Assembly: GCF_006265095.1 (NCBI RefSeq)
Contig: NZ_VCNK01000023.1
Coordinates: 1-64,000 of the forward strand
DNA: 64,000 bases
Direction of reading: 5' to 3'
DNA from: Phaeobacter sp. B1627
Lineage (GTDB): Bacteria; Pseudomonadota; Alphaproteobacteria; Rhodobacterales; Rhodobacteraceae
This document shows positions 1 through 6,955 of this stretch, piece after piece. The notes beneath the pieces are model-generated. The model did not search any database. It was not told the DNA's origin and saw only the letters and a program-made list of their open reading frames with translations. The translations under genes were made by a program, and so were the position numbers. Numbering within the stretch: position 1 is the first letter of the stretch; every line of letters begins with the position of its first letter.

Positions 1-507
1 CACTTTAAAGGGGGAGGCTCAACCGACGACGAGAAAAATCCGGAGCGTCGACGGATCAGGCAAAACAGTCATCTGTTCGGTGATTTCAGGGCCGCCCTGG
101 GAAAGGCAGAGATTGAAGACTTCCGCTTCCATGATCTGCGCCACACCTTCGCGACACGGATGCTTCGTGCCACCGGCAATCTGAAGCTGGTAAGCAGGCT
201 ATTGGGTCACACCAGTATTGAAACGACTATGCGATACGCCCATGTTCTAGATACGGACTTGGCTGACGCGATGAACGATTTCAGCATGTTTCAAGTTGCC
301 GAGTCCCGAAATTTCTCCCGAAGCAATCAATGCAATTCAATACTTTCAGTATCTTATGTCGCACAACTTACGGCTTCCCAAGCTGAACGCGCGAGTTCGA
401 TTCTCGCTACCCGCTCCAGATTGATCTCCCAAAGTTCATGCCTCTTCCTTCACCGAATGTCTGCCTGCACAGAACCGGGCGAGATTGCGCTGTGGCGCAG
501 ATCATGA
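1..507 (+). CDS. Tyrosine recombinase/integrase, C-terminal part
   Basis: The frame is open from base 1, so the N-terminus lies outside the window. The visible part is the catalytic end of a phage-type tyrosine recombinase: HDLRHTF (second catalytic Arg with its His), LGHTS (catalytic His), and RYAH (Tyr nucleophile) with the usual spacing. Such enzymes cut and rejoin DNA between an element's attP and a chromosomal attB. The conserved domain ends near base 300. The frame does not stop there but continues through the tRNA-Gly fragment at 371-418 and ends at 507, so about the last 65 residues are unlike any family member and are partly written by the attachment site and host DNA. Whether the gene still works cannot be judged without its 5' part. 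Confidence 0.85.
   Translation, partial: HFKGGGSTDDEKNPERRRIRQNSHLFGDFRAALGKAEIEDFRFHDLRHTFATRMLRATGNLKLVSRLLGHTSIETTMRYAHVLDTDLADAMNDFSMFQVAESRNFSRSNQCNSILSVSYVAQLTASQAERASSILATRSRLISQSSCLFLHRMSACTEPGEIALWRRS
371..418 (+). other. tRNA-Gly(CCC) 3' fragment, probable att site of an integrated element
   Basis: This stretch is the 3' part of a tRNA-Gly gene. It shows an anticodon loop TTCCCAA (375-381, anticodon CCC), a T stem GCGAG/CTCGC (391-395 with 403-407) closing the loop TTCGATT, the 3' acceptor strand TACCCGC (408-414), the discriminator T, and an encoded CCA (416-418). The bases upstream do not supply a D arm or the matching 5' acceptor GCGGGTA, so this is not a whole gene. A partial tRNA 3' end beside an integrase is the usual sign of one end of an element inserted in a tRNA gene. 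The orientation predicts the intact tRNA-Gly at the other end of the element, to the left on the same strand. Confidence 0.8.
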
Positions 508-514
508 TCGCAGC

Positions 515-1942
515 TCATCCAACACAGAGCAGTCGGCTTTCGTATGATTTGAGCGCGACACGGGCCGTCGGACTATACTCGCCGATCTCGGCCATCAGGT
601 TCAGAATTTCATCGCGGGTTTCAACGTCGAAGGCATCGAGCGTCTCGGCTCCGGGGTGATAGCTCTCACTTTCGAGCCCGTTGCCGAGGACAATTTCATG
701 TTGATCAAAGAGCAGATGCACATAGGTCACTGCGCGGCCATTCGCCTCCACCCGGATCGAATGATCGTTGACGAGGAACTTGGCCTTTACAAGGACTTCG
801 GCCTGGCCAAACAGCAGTTCTGCGCGCTCCGACGTGACAAGGACCCGGTGATTTTGCGAGACGCAGACACGGTCATGATCGCCAAGGGCGCCGGCTGCAA
901 AGACCACCGGCGCATTCTGCCCCTCCGCGCGACGATGGGACCGACCGATCCAGCGCAGCGGCTGCATCCCATGATCGCGCGTATACACCAAGGTCCCGAT
1001 TTCCAGCTCCTCGACCGCAACGGCACCGTATTCCGTCGAGATCATCGTGCCCGCGACAAAACAGGGGGGAGAGGACACGTCCGTCTTCACCTTGACGATG
1101 GCGTCGTCGGAATGGCCGAGACCATCACTCACCCGGTAGGAAAACGTATTGACCTCATCCACGGTGCTGTCGTTCGCGATTGACAGCGTACCGTCCGGGT
1201 TCAAGGTGACGACTTCGCCGCTGGGCAACGTCACCGACCCGCCCACTTCCACGGGCTGACCATTGATGTGGGTGATCGTCAGGCTGCTGCCGTCAATGCG
1301 CACATCGTTGCCCAAAACATTCAGGATCTCCGAGCCATCGCCTGAGATTTCCACAATGTCATCCGTGGCGACAAGATCGCAGTTGAAAGGGCCGGTCATC
1401 GTGTCAATATCGGAGTTCCAGTCGAGCTCCCCGAGGAGACCGCCCCCCGGCAGGCCGGTGAAATCAATCGTCAAAGTCGTATAGAGATCACCGGCGGCGG
1501 GATGTCCGGCAAGATTTACAATCCCTGAATACTCGGCCGTTATGCTGCCGCCCATATCTTCGTATTCAGACGACACCTGGAACGGATAGCCGTTCTTTGA
1601 CCCGGGCGTGGACCCACCCAGCGGGTCATCGTCAGAGGCAAGGGTGGTATCAAAGACTGAGTTCGCGGGCGCAAGATCAATCTCAAGCGACGTCAAGACT
1701 TTGGTCGTGGAAAGCTCATGCCAACTATAGCCGTAGAACATGGAAATGTCTGACCCGGTCGCGCCGCCGGTAGTGTAGGGGTCCAGCGCCTGCCAGGTGA
1801 GGGTCTCGCTGGTGCCGTCCGCATAGGTCGCGGTGATCGTCGCCCCCTCCAGATCGACCCCGCGCGAGGATGTGTCGGCGCGAATGGCATAGTCACTTTG
1901 GTGCGGGTCTTCATCGAGCCGGACAATATCAATTGTGGGCAT
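515..1942 (-). CDS. Cadherin-like/Hint-domain protein, probably secreted
   Basis: The 475-residue product has three parts. An N-terminal third of unknown fold is rich in Asp, Ser, Thr and Gly. A middle part around residues 190-285 resembles Ig/cadherin-like adhesin repeats (DDIVEI..., VLGND, NPDGTLS, FSYRVSDG). A C-terminal Hint domain of the Rhodobacterales type (Hint_2) starts at Cys294 in CFVAGTMI, with the SQNHRVLV block and a late QHEIVLGNGLESE block. Hint folds in hedgehog proteins and inteins cut or rearrange the peptide bond before that Cys, and the Cys is present here. No classical signal peptide is seen, so export by a type I system is plausible but unproven. The start at 1942 is preferred over the frame's earlier start because GAAAGAG lies just upstream and MPT starts resemble the second Hint gene. 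The gene sits 8 bp from the integrase frame, tail to tail. Confidence 0.75.
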   Translation of the reverse strand: MPTIDIVRLDEDPHQSDYAIRADTSSRGVDLEGATITATYADGTSETLTWQALDPYTTGGATGSDISMFYGYSWHELSTTKVLTSLEIDLAPANSVFDTTLASDDDPLGGSTPGSKNGYPFQVSSEYEDMGGSITAEYSGIVNLAGHPAAGDLYTTLTIDFTGLPGGGLLGELDWNSDIDTMTGPFNCDLVATDDIVEISGDGSEILNVLGNDVRIDGSSLTITHINGQPVEVGGSVTLPSGEVVTLNPDGTLSIANDSTVDEVNTFSYRVSDGLGHSDDAIVKVKTDVSSPPCFVAGTMISTEYGAVAVEELEIGTLVYTRDHGMQPLRWIGRSHRRAEGQNAPVVFAAGALGDHDRVCVSQNHRVLVTSERAELLFGQAEVLVKAKFLVNDHSIRVEANGRAVTYVHLLFDQHEIVLGNGLESESYHPGAETLDAFDVETRDEILNLMAEIGEYSPTARVALKSYESRLLCVG

Positions 1943-2479
1943 AGGGTATGCTCTTTCAAACGGACAGAGCCTGCAGGTTTCGGACCGCTGAAAGACCTGC
2001 AGACGCTCCAATCAGGACGTGATCTCTGTTGGCACCGGCGCGCGCAGGTGCTGGGTCGGCATCTTCCACTGCTTGGCTAATACTTTGGTTATCTATGCGC
2101 ACACACTGTGCTGGCAAAGTGGCAAAACCATAGCCGGTTTGGGGCATTTTTGTCGGACCGGATCAGGACCGGCTCCGCTCCGATTCGACGGAGCATGGTA
2201 CGCCGTTTGACCGCTTCAGAGACGCGCCCCAAAGGGGTGTCGAAGCCGGGACCGGGGCGCGATCAGTGTCGCACTTTCCAGACACATGACATATGCACGC
2301 CCCCTTCCCCGGCAGGATATAGTGCCCAAAACCTGTGCGGATCAGCAGCAAGATGCCAGGTAAAGCAAGCCAGGTATCGGTCGGCGCCGAAAACCCGAAT
2401 TCCTGCGGGCCGCTTCCGCTTTACCGCCGGGTCTGGCCGACGTTACTCTGGTCGCTGACAAACCTGGGAAAGGAACGCG
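1943..2479. other. Intergenic region between divergent genes, no gene seen
   Basis: These 537 bases separate the minus-strand Hint gene from the plus-strand DUF1275 gene. Bases 2070-2150 are the most AT-rich part and are the likeliest place for promoters, but no convincing -35/-10 pair was found. A short inverted repeat (GCTCCG at 2172-2177 with CGGAGC at 2189-2194) has no T run. The small open frames here have no ribosome site or recognisable product. Confidence 0.5.
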
Positions 2480-3172
2480 ATGCTGGTGCGTGTTGGTGAG
2501 GATCGAACCGATACGATCGATTTGTTTTTAGCCGGGTTATTGTCGTCGATCGCCGGTGCGCTGAACGCAGTCGGTTTTTTGATTGCAGGCGCATTCACCG
2601 CGAATATGACAGGCAACATTTCCGCCTTCGCCGATCACATCGCCGAGGGACGCACCCTCATGGCTCTGTCCTTTGCCGGACTGGTGATCGCGTTCATCCT
2701 CGGCGCAGGCCTGGCCGCTGTGAGCATACAGATCGGAGAGCACAGGCGGCTCCGGTCCATATACGCTCTGGCGGTGTTTGCCGAGGGCCTCTTTCTGTTG
2801 CTTCTGGGGGCGATACTGCTTGTCTGGCCTCAGAGCGTTCAGCAAACGCTGTTGGTTGTGGCGCTAAGCTTCATTATGGGGTTCCAGAATGCGGTGACCA
2901 CCATGATTTCCCGCTCCCGTGTCCGGACGACGCATGTGTCGGGCATGGCAACCGACATCGGAATTGAACTGGCTGCTTTGCTTGGAACCGAAACCGCCCG
3001 CCAGGACGCGCGGCCAAAGCTGGCCCTGCACAGCCTGACACTCGCGTGCTTCGCCGTCGGAGGCGTCGCCGGCGCGGTACTTTTCACGGTGGTCGGCCAT
3101 TGGCTTTTTGGTCTTGCTGCAGTGTCGCTCTGGCTCATCGCCGTGCCTGAGGTTTTGCGCAGTCGCCAATGA
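2480..3172 (+). CDS. DUF1275 (YoaK-family) membrane protein
   Basis: This 230-residue inner-membrane protein has about six hydrophobic segments. It shows the YoaK/DUF1275 pattern: an early GxLNAVGF helix, FTANMTGN near residue 41, and FQNAV near residue 136 followed by [10 protein letters not shown]. The family's role is not established. AAGGA stands seven bases before the ATG. The gene is alone on its strand between two Hint-domain genes, and no functional link to them can be shown. Confidence 0.85.
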   Translation: MLVRVGEDRTDTIDLFLAGLLSSIAGALNAVGFLIAGAFTANMTGNISAFADHIAEGRTLMALSFAGLVIAFILGAGLAAVSIQIGEHRRLRSIYALAVFAEGLFLLLLGAILLVWPQSVQQTLLVVALSFIMGFQNAVTTMISRSRVRTTHVSGMATDIGIELAALLGTETARQDARPKLALHSLTLACFAVGGVAGAVLFTVVGHWLFGLAAVSLWLIAVPEVLRSRQ

Positions 3173-3456
3173 AACCGGATAACCCTGACGGCTGGCTCGT
3201 TTCAATTTGTCCAACCCTCCGCCGACTCCGGCAACAGGGGCGGTTCAATGGCCATCCGCACGCAAATCCCTGTATTGAGCGGCGATGCAGAGGTCGGCGC
3301 CAGAATTTACATGACCCAGAGCAGCAGAATTGCTACAGAGTTAACTCATTGTTCACTTCGTTTTGGCCGCGGCTTTCTGAGCGAGCGGCAGAGACCGGGA
3401 TGCGTCGCCCGCAGTTTTGAATCCGGCGCAGGTGCAGAGTGCGAGGTTCGTGAAAC

Positions 3457-4533
3457 ATGCCGACAGTGACATTGGAACTTCGAGGCGACCAGATCGGTCG
3501 ATACACAAGAGTTTCGGGATACGGCAACGGGTCCAACAGGGTTGTCATCGTCAATGGCGTCGAGGCGATCGGATCTGCGAGTGATATTTATACCGTCGTC
3601 GTTGAACAGGTCCGCGCCGGAGGCACCGAATTCGAGAACGGTCAGTTCGTCACGATTTACGACTCCACCGGCGCCGTCGTGGTGCCGCGCTCCGGTGTCC
3701 AGCCCGATATCCAGCAGGGCCGAGGCGATGGGGACGAACATCTCATTCTTTACAACCAGCCCTTTCTCATCGATCTGGGCGGCGTGCCCGACGGGCCAGC
3801 AAGGGTAAGATACACCCGGGCAGATGAAGCGGCCGGCCCCGGTGGCGACGATGATGGCCATCTGGACTTTGATGATTTCCCCTGTTTCGCCACCGGAACA
3901 TTGATCACGACGCCCTCTGGCCAGGTGGATGTCGCCGATCTCAAAGTCGGCGATCTCGTGCAGACAATCGACAACGGCGCCGTTCCGCTCCTTTGGGTCG
4001 GGCGGCGTACTCTGGATCTGACGGTGCGGGGTGCTGCAAAGCCTCTCTTGCTCAGGGCCGGTTTCAGCGGAGCGAAGACACCACATCGGGACACAGTGCT
4101 ATCCCCGGATCACCGCATTCTGGTCGCGGGTCCGGCCTGCGACCTCTTGTTTGGCACGAGAGAGGTACTCGCCCCGGCCAAGGGGCTGATCGCGCTTGCA
4201 CGCATTCGGGAAATGCAGGGCAGAAAGAGCGTGGAGTATGTCAGCCTGTTGACTGGCCGGCATCAGGTCATCCTGGCGAATGGCCTGCCGGTTGAGACGC
4301 TGTACCCCGGTCCGGAGGCGCTGCATCGGCTCGGAGCGGCCGGGCGCTGCGAAGTGATGGCGCTCTGCCCGGGCCTCAGGACCAAAGAGCTCTCGCTTGC
4401 CTACCCCGCCGCCCGGCGGCTCCTGTCGAAAAAAGAGGCACAAGCCCTTTCAGTTGTTCTGCGCCTGACGCGGCGACTAAACGACGCATCCCTGGATCCG
4501 CAGGGCCATACCCCGCTTCGGCTGGTCGGATAA
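3457..4533 (+). CDS. Hint-domain protein
   Basis: The 358-residue product has a short N-terminal domain of unknown fold (about residues 1-130) and then a C-terminal Hint domain beginning at Cys143 in CFATGTLI. The domain continues with the LSPDHRILV block (residues near 212-220) and a final RHQVILANGLPVETLYPG block. The N-terminal part is different from that of the minus-strand Hint protein at 515-1942, while the Hint parts are clearly related, so the two share an autoprocessing module attached to different passengers. No signal peptide is visible. A GAGG motif stands 12 bases before the ATG. A short palindrome follows the stop codon. Confidence 0.75.
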   Translation: MPTVTLELRGDQIGRYTRVSGYGNGSNRVVIVNGVEAIGSASDIYTVVVEQVRAGGTEFENGQFVTIYDSTGAVVVPRSGVQPDIQQGRGDGDEHLILYNQPFLIDLGGVPDGPARVRYTRADEAAGPGGDDDGHLDFDDFPCFATGTLITTPSGQVDVADLKVGDLVQTIDNGAVPLLWVGRRTLDLTVRGAAKPLLLRAGFSGAKTPHRDTVLSPDHRILVAGPACDLLFGTREVLAPAKGLIALARIREMQGRKSVEYVSLLTGRHQVILANGLPVETLYPGPEALHRLGAAGRCEVMALCPGLRTKELSLAYPAARRLLSKKEAQALSVVLRLTRRLNDASLDPQGHTPLRLVG

Positions 4534-4548
4534 ACCTCGAAAACCACA

Positions 4549-4566
4549 GGAACCCGCCGGCGGGTT
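4549..4566 (+). terminator. Palindrome, possible terminator after Hint gene
   Basis: AACCCG CCGG CGGGTT (4551-4566) is a perfect 16-bp palindrome 18 bases after the Hint gene stop. Only three T residues follow, so it would be a weak intrinsic terminator at best. Confidence 0.35.
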
Positions 4567-4633
4567 TCGCAGGCACCCAGCATTGCAATTTTGTCCGCGA
4601 CGGATAGATAATGTCTCAACTGCGGAGCAAGAA

Positions 4634-5590
4634 ATGTCACCAGATCCCTACGCCGCGCTTGGCCTGACCAAGGACGCAACCTCGGACCAGATCAAAAAAG
4701 CATATCGCAAATTGGCCCGGGCAAATCATCCGGATCTCAACCCGGATGATCCGGCCGCAGAGGCGCGTTTCAAGGATGCAGGCCGCGCCTATGACTTGCT
4801 CAAGGATCCGGAGACACGTCGCCGGTTCGATGCCGGAGAAATTGATGCGACCGGGGCGGAAAAGGCCCCCAGGGGCTACTACCGGGACGAAGCAAGACGG
4901 GCGCAAAACCCCTATACATCACATAGCCGCAGCGGATCGGGGGGCGACCCGTTCGATGAAGGGTTTGACGCCGACGATTTCTTCGCCAACTTCGCCCGGA
5001 GCCGAGGCGCTTCGGGCATGGGCCAGGGATCCGGCCGGGGCTGGTCGCAGGATCGCCAGGGACAGGACACGCAATATCGCCTATCGGTGTCCTTTCTGGA
5101 TGCCGCACGCGGGGCGAAGACTCGGATCACCCTGCCGGATGGCGCCGCGCTGGAGGTCACCATTCCCGAGGGCGTGCGCGACGGGCAGACCATCCGCCTG
5201 CGCGGCAAGGGCGAAAAGGGCGTCGGCGGCGGCCAGCCCGGCGATGCCTTCATCACTCTGGACGTAAGCCCCAGCCCGGATTTCGAGCGCGACGGCGATG
5301 ATATCGTGGTGTCTCTGCCGATTTCCATCGACGAAGCGATCCTTGGCGGCAAAGTGCCCGTCAAAACGATCGCAGGCACCGTAAACGTCTCGGTGCCCCC
5401 CGGCGCCAGCTCCGGTCAGGTGCTGCGCCTCAAGGGACGTGGGATCAAGGGGCGCAGCGGCAGAGGGGACCAGAGGATAAAACTGGTGATTGTCAGCCCA
5501 CCCGAGATCGACGACGAGCTGAGGCGGTTCATGACAGACTGGAAGGCAAACCACGCCTATGACCCTCGGGCCGCAAAGGAGACCTCATGA
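4634..5590 (+). CDS. cbpA: DnaJ-class co-chaperone CbpA
   Basis: This is a 318-residue J-domain protein. Residues 1-70 form the J domain with the HPD motif at 32-34, which stimulates DnaK ATPase. A Gly/Asp/Phe-rich linker follows, then two DnaJ C-terminal beta domains (from about residue 145) without the zinc-finger repeats of true DnaJ, the layout of CbpA. The start at 4634 is chosen because GGAG lies ten bases upstream and MSPDPYAALG begins the J domain; the longer frame adds a tail unlike the family. It overlaps the next gene by ATGA, so CbpA and its modulator should be co-translated. Confidence 0.9.
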   Translation: MSPDPYAALGLTKDATSDQIKKAYRKLARANHPDLNPDDPAAEARFKDAGRAYDLLKDPETRRRFDAGEIDATGAEKAPRGYYRDEARRAQNPYTSHSRSGSGGDPFDEGFDADDFFANFARSRGASGMGQGSGRGWSQDRQGQDTQYRLSVSFLDAARGAKTRITLPDGAALEVTIPEGVRDGQTIRLRGKGEKGVGGGQPGDAFITLDVSPSPDFERDGDDIVVSLPISIDEAILGGKVPVKTIAGTVNVSVPPGASSGQVLRLKGRGIKGRSGRGDQRIKLVIVSPPEIDDELRRFMTDWKANHAYDPRAAKETS

Positions 5591-5928
5591 CCAAGTCCTA
5601 CGCCCCGGAACAGGTAATTGAGAAAGTCACCTCCCTGACGCCCGAGCGACTGAGTTATTTCGAGCGTTTGCAGATCATTTCTCCGGTTCAGACGTCAGAT
5701 GGTCCACGGTATCGCACGCTGGATATTCGACGGATCACCCTCCTGTGTGAGCTGACCGACGATTTCGAAGTGAACGAAGACGCACTGGTCATCATCATGT
5801 CGCTGCTGGATCAGCTGCATGGAACGCGCAGCAGGCTTGAGCAGGTGGTGCAGGCGCTCGGAGACGAGCCTTCAGAGGTCAAACTGCGCGTGTCCCGCCG
5901 ACTGCATGAGGTCGGCGCTGCCGATTGA
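5587..5928 (+). CDS. cbpM: Chaperone modulator CbpM
   Basis: The 113-residue product follows cbpA with a 4-bp overlap. It has the MerR-like helical layout of CbpM: LSYFERLQIISPVQT near residues 19-33, RRITLLCELTDDFEVNEDAL in the middle, and a C-terminal coiled helix (LLDQLHGTRSRLEQVVQAL). CbpM in enteric bacteria binds the J domain of CbpA and lowers its activity, so this pair probably forms a self-limiting DnaK co-chaperone module. The identification rests on position and fold pattern more than on strong sequence identity. Confidence 0.8.
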   Translation: MTKSYAPEQVIEKVTSLTPERLSYFERLQIISPVQTSDGPRYRTLDIRRITLLCELTDDFEVNEDALVIIMSLLDQLHGTRSRLEQVVQALGDEPSEVKLRVSRRLHEVGAAD

Positions 5929-6082
5929 CCCTGCGGCTGCAATGAGATCACATCGGATATCAAGGCACAGGGAAAACGGAACTGCAGGCTGCTCTGAACA
6001 CCCCTGCCCTTCTTTCCTGTCCCTTCGACCACAATCCCGGTATCATTGACGCAAAGTCGCAGTACGAAAAGTGAAGCACCAC

Positions 6083-6748
6083 ATGAGCCTTTCGCCAGAC
6101 AGTTTTGAGACCCGCGAAGCCATCATTGCGGCCTGCCTGGAGCTGAACAGAAGCGGGGTGAATCAGGGGACATCAGGCAATATCTCGGTACAGGTTGACG
6201 GCGGTTTTCTGATCACCCCCTCGGGGGTTCCCTACGCTCAGATGACCCCGGAATTGATCGTCCGGCTGCCTCTCGATGACAGCCCGCCGGAACCGGGACA
6301 GATGAAACCTTCGACCGAATGGCCGTTCCATCGCGCGATCCTGAACGCAAAGCCGGAGATGCATGCCGTCGTTCACGCACACCCCGTGTATTGCAGCGTG
6401 CTGGCGATGTCCCACCGCCCGATCCCGGCCTGCCACTATATGGTGGCGGCCTTTGGGGGGACCGATGTGCCCCTGGCCGACTATGCCCTGTTCGGCTCGC
6501 AGGCCTTGTCTGACAATATCACCCGCGCCATGGCGGACCGGACGGGATGTCTGATGGCAAATCACGGTGCGGTTGTCTGTGGCGAGACCCTGGACAAGGC
6601 CATGTGGCGCATGAGGGAATTGGAAACCCTGGCCCAGGCCTATGTGGCAAGCCTGTCCATTGGAACGCCACGCCTTCTGAGTGATGCTGAAATGGCTGAG
6701 GTGCTCGCAGGCTTTGCTGAATATGGCCCGGGCAGGGCCAGGGGCTAG
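6083..6748 (+). CDS. Class II aldolase/adducin-family protein (fuculose-phosphate aldolase type)
   Basis: The 221-residue product shows the zinc class II aldolase signatures: GTSGNIS near residue 28-34, STEWPFHRAI with the conserved Glu/His region, VHAHPVY (two zinc-binding His), and MANHGAVV (third His). Such enzymes cleave sugar phosphates to dihydroxyacetone phosphate and an aldehyde, with fuculose 1-phosphate as a typical substrate. The true substrate is not evident, as no sugar kinase or isomerase lies beside it. The ATG at 6083 has AAGTGAAG just upstream and is preferred to the GTG four codons earlier. Confidence 0.8.
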   Translation: MSLSPDSFETREAIIAACLELNRSGVNQGTSGNISVQVDGGFLITPSGVPYAQMTPELIVRLPLDDSPPEPGQMKPSTEWPFHRAILNAKPEMHAVVHAHPVYCSVLAMSHRPIPACHYMVAAFGGTDVPLADYALFGSQALSDNITRAMADRTGCLMANHGAVVCGETLDKAMWRMRELETLAQAYVASLSIGTPRLLSDAEMAEVLAGFAEYGPGRARG

Positions 6749-6955
6749 CGTCCGGTTTCGCGCCTTCGCCTCCGGCAACGGCCTGCCCCCGCCAGGCGCG
6801 AGGCAGGCCTCCGCGCCGGAGCGATATGCGACCGTAAAAACCGGGGCGTGCATGGGGAAATTAACTGCCTGTTATCTCACCGGGCCGACCATAGATACAT
6901 AGCAAGGAAAGATCGCATGTGACCATTCAGGGCGTGCAGTTTCAGCGAGCCCAAT

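Noticed and set aside
371-418. A complete tRNA gene
   Set aside because: The D arm and 5' acceptor strand are missing upstream; only the 3' part is present.
1943-2479. A promoter pair for the divergent Hint and DUF1275 genes
   Set aside because: TTGCCA at 2117-2112 on the minus strand has no well-spaced -10 box, so no promoter was called.
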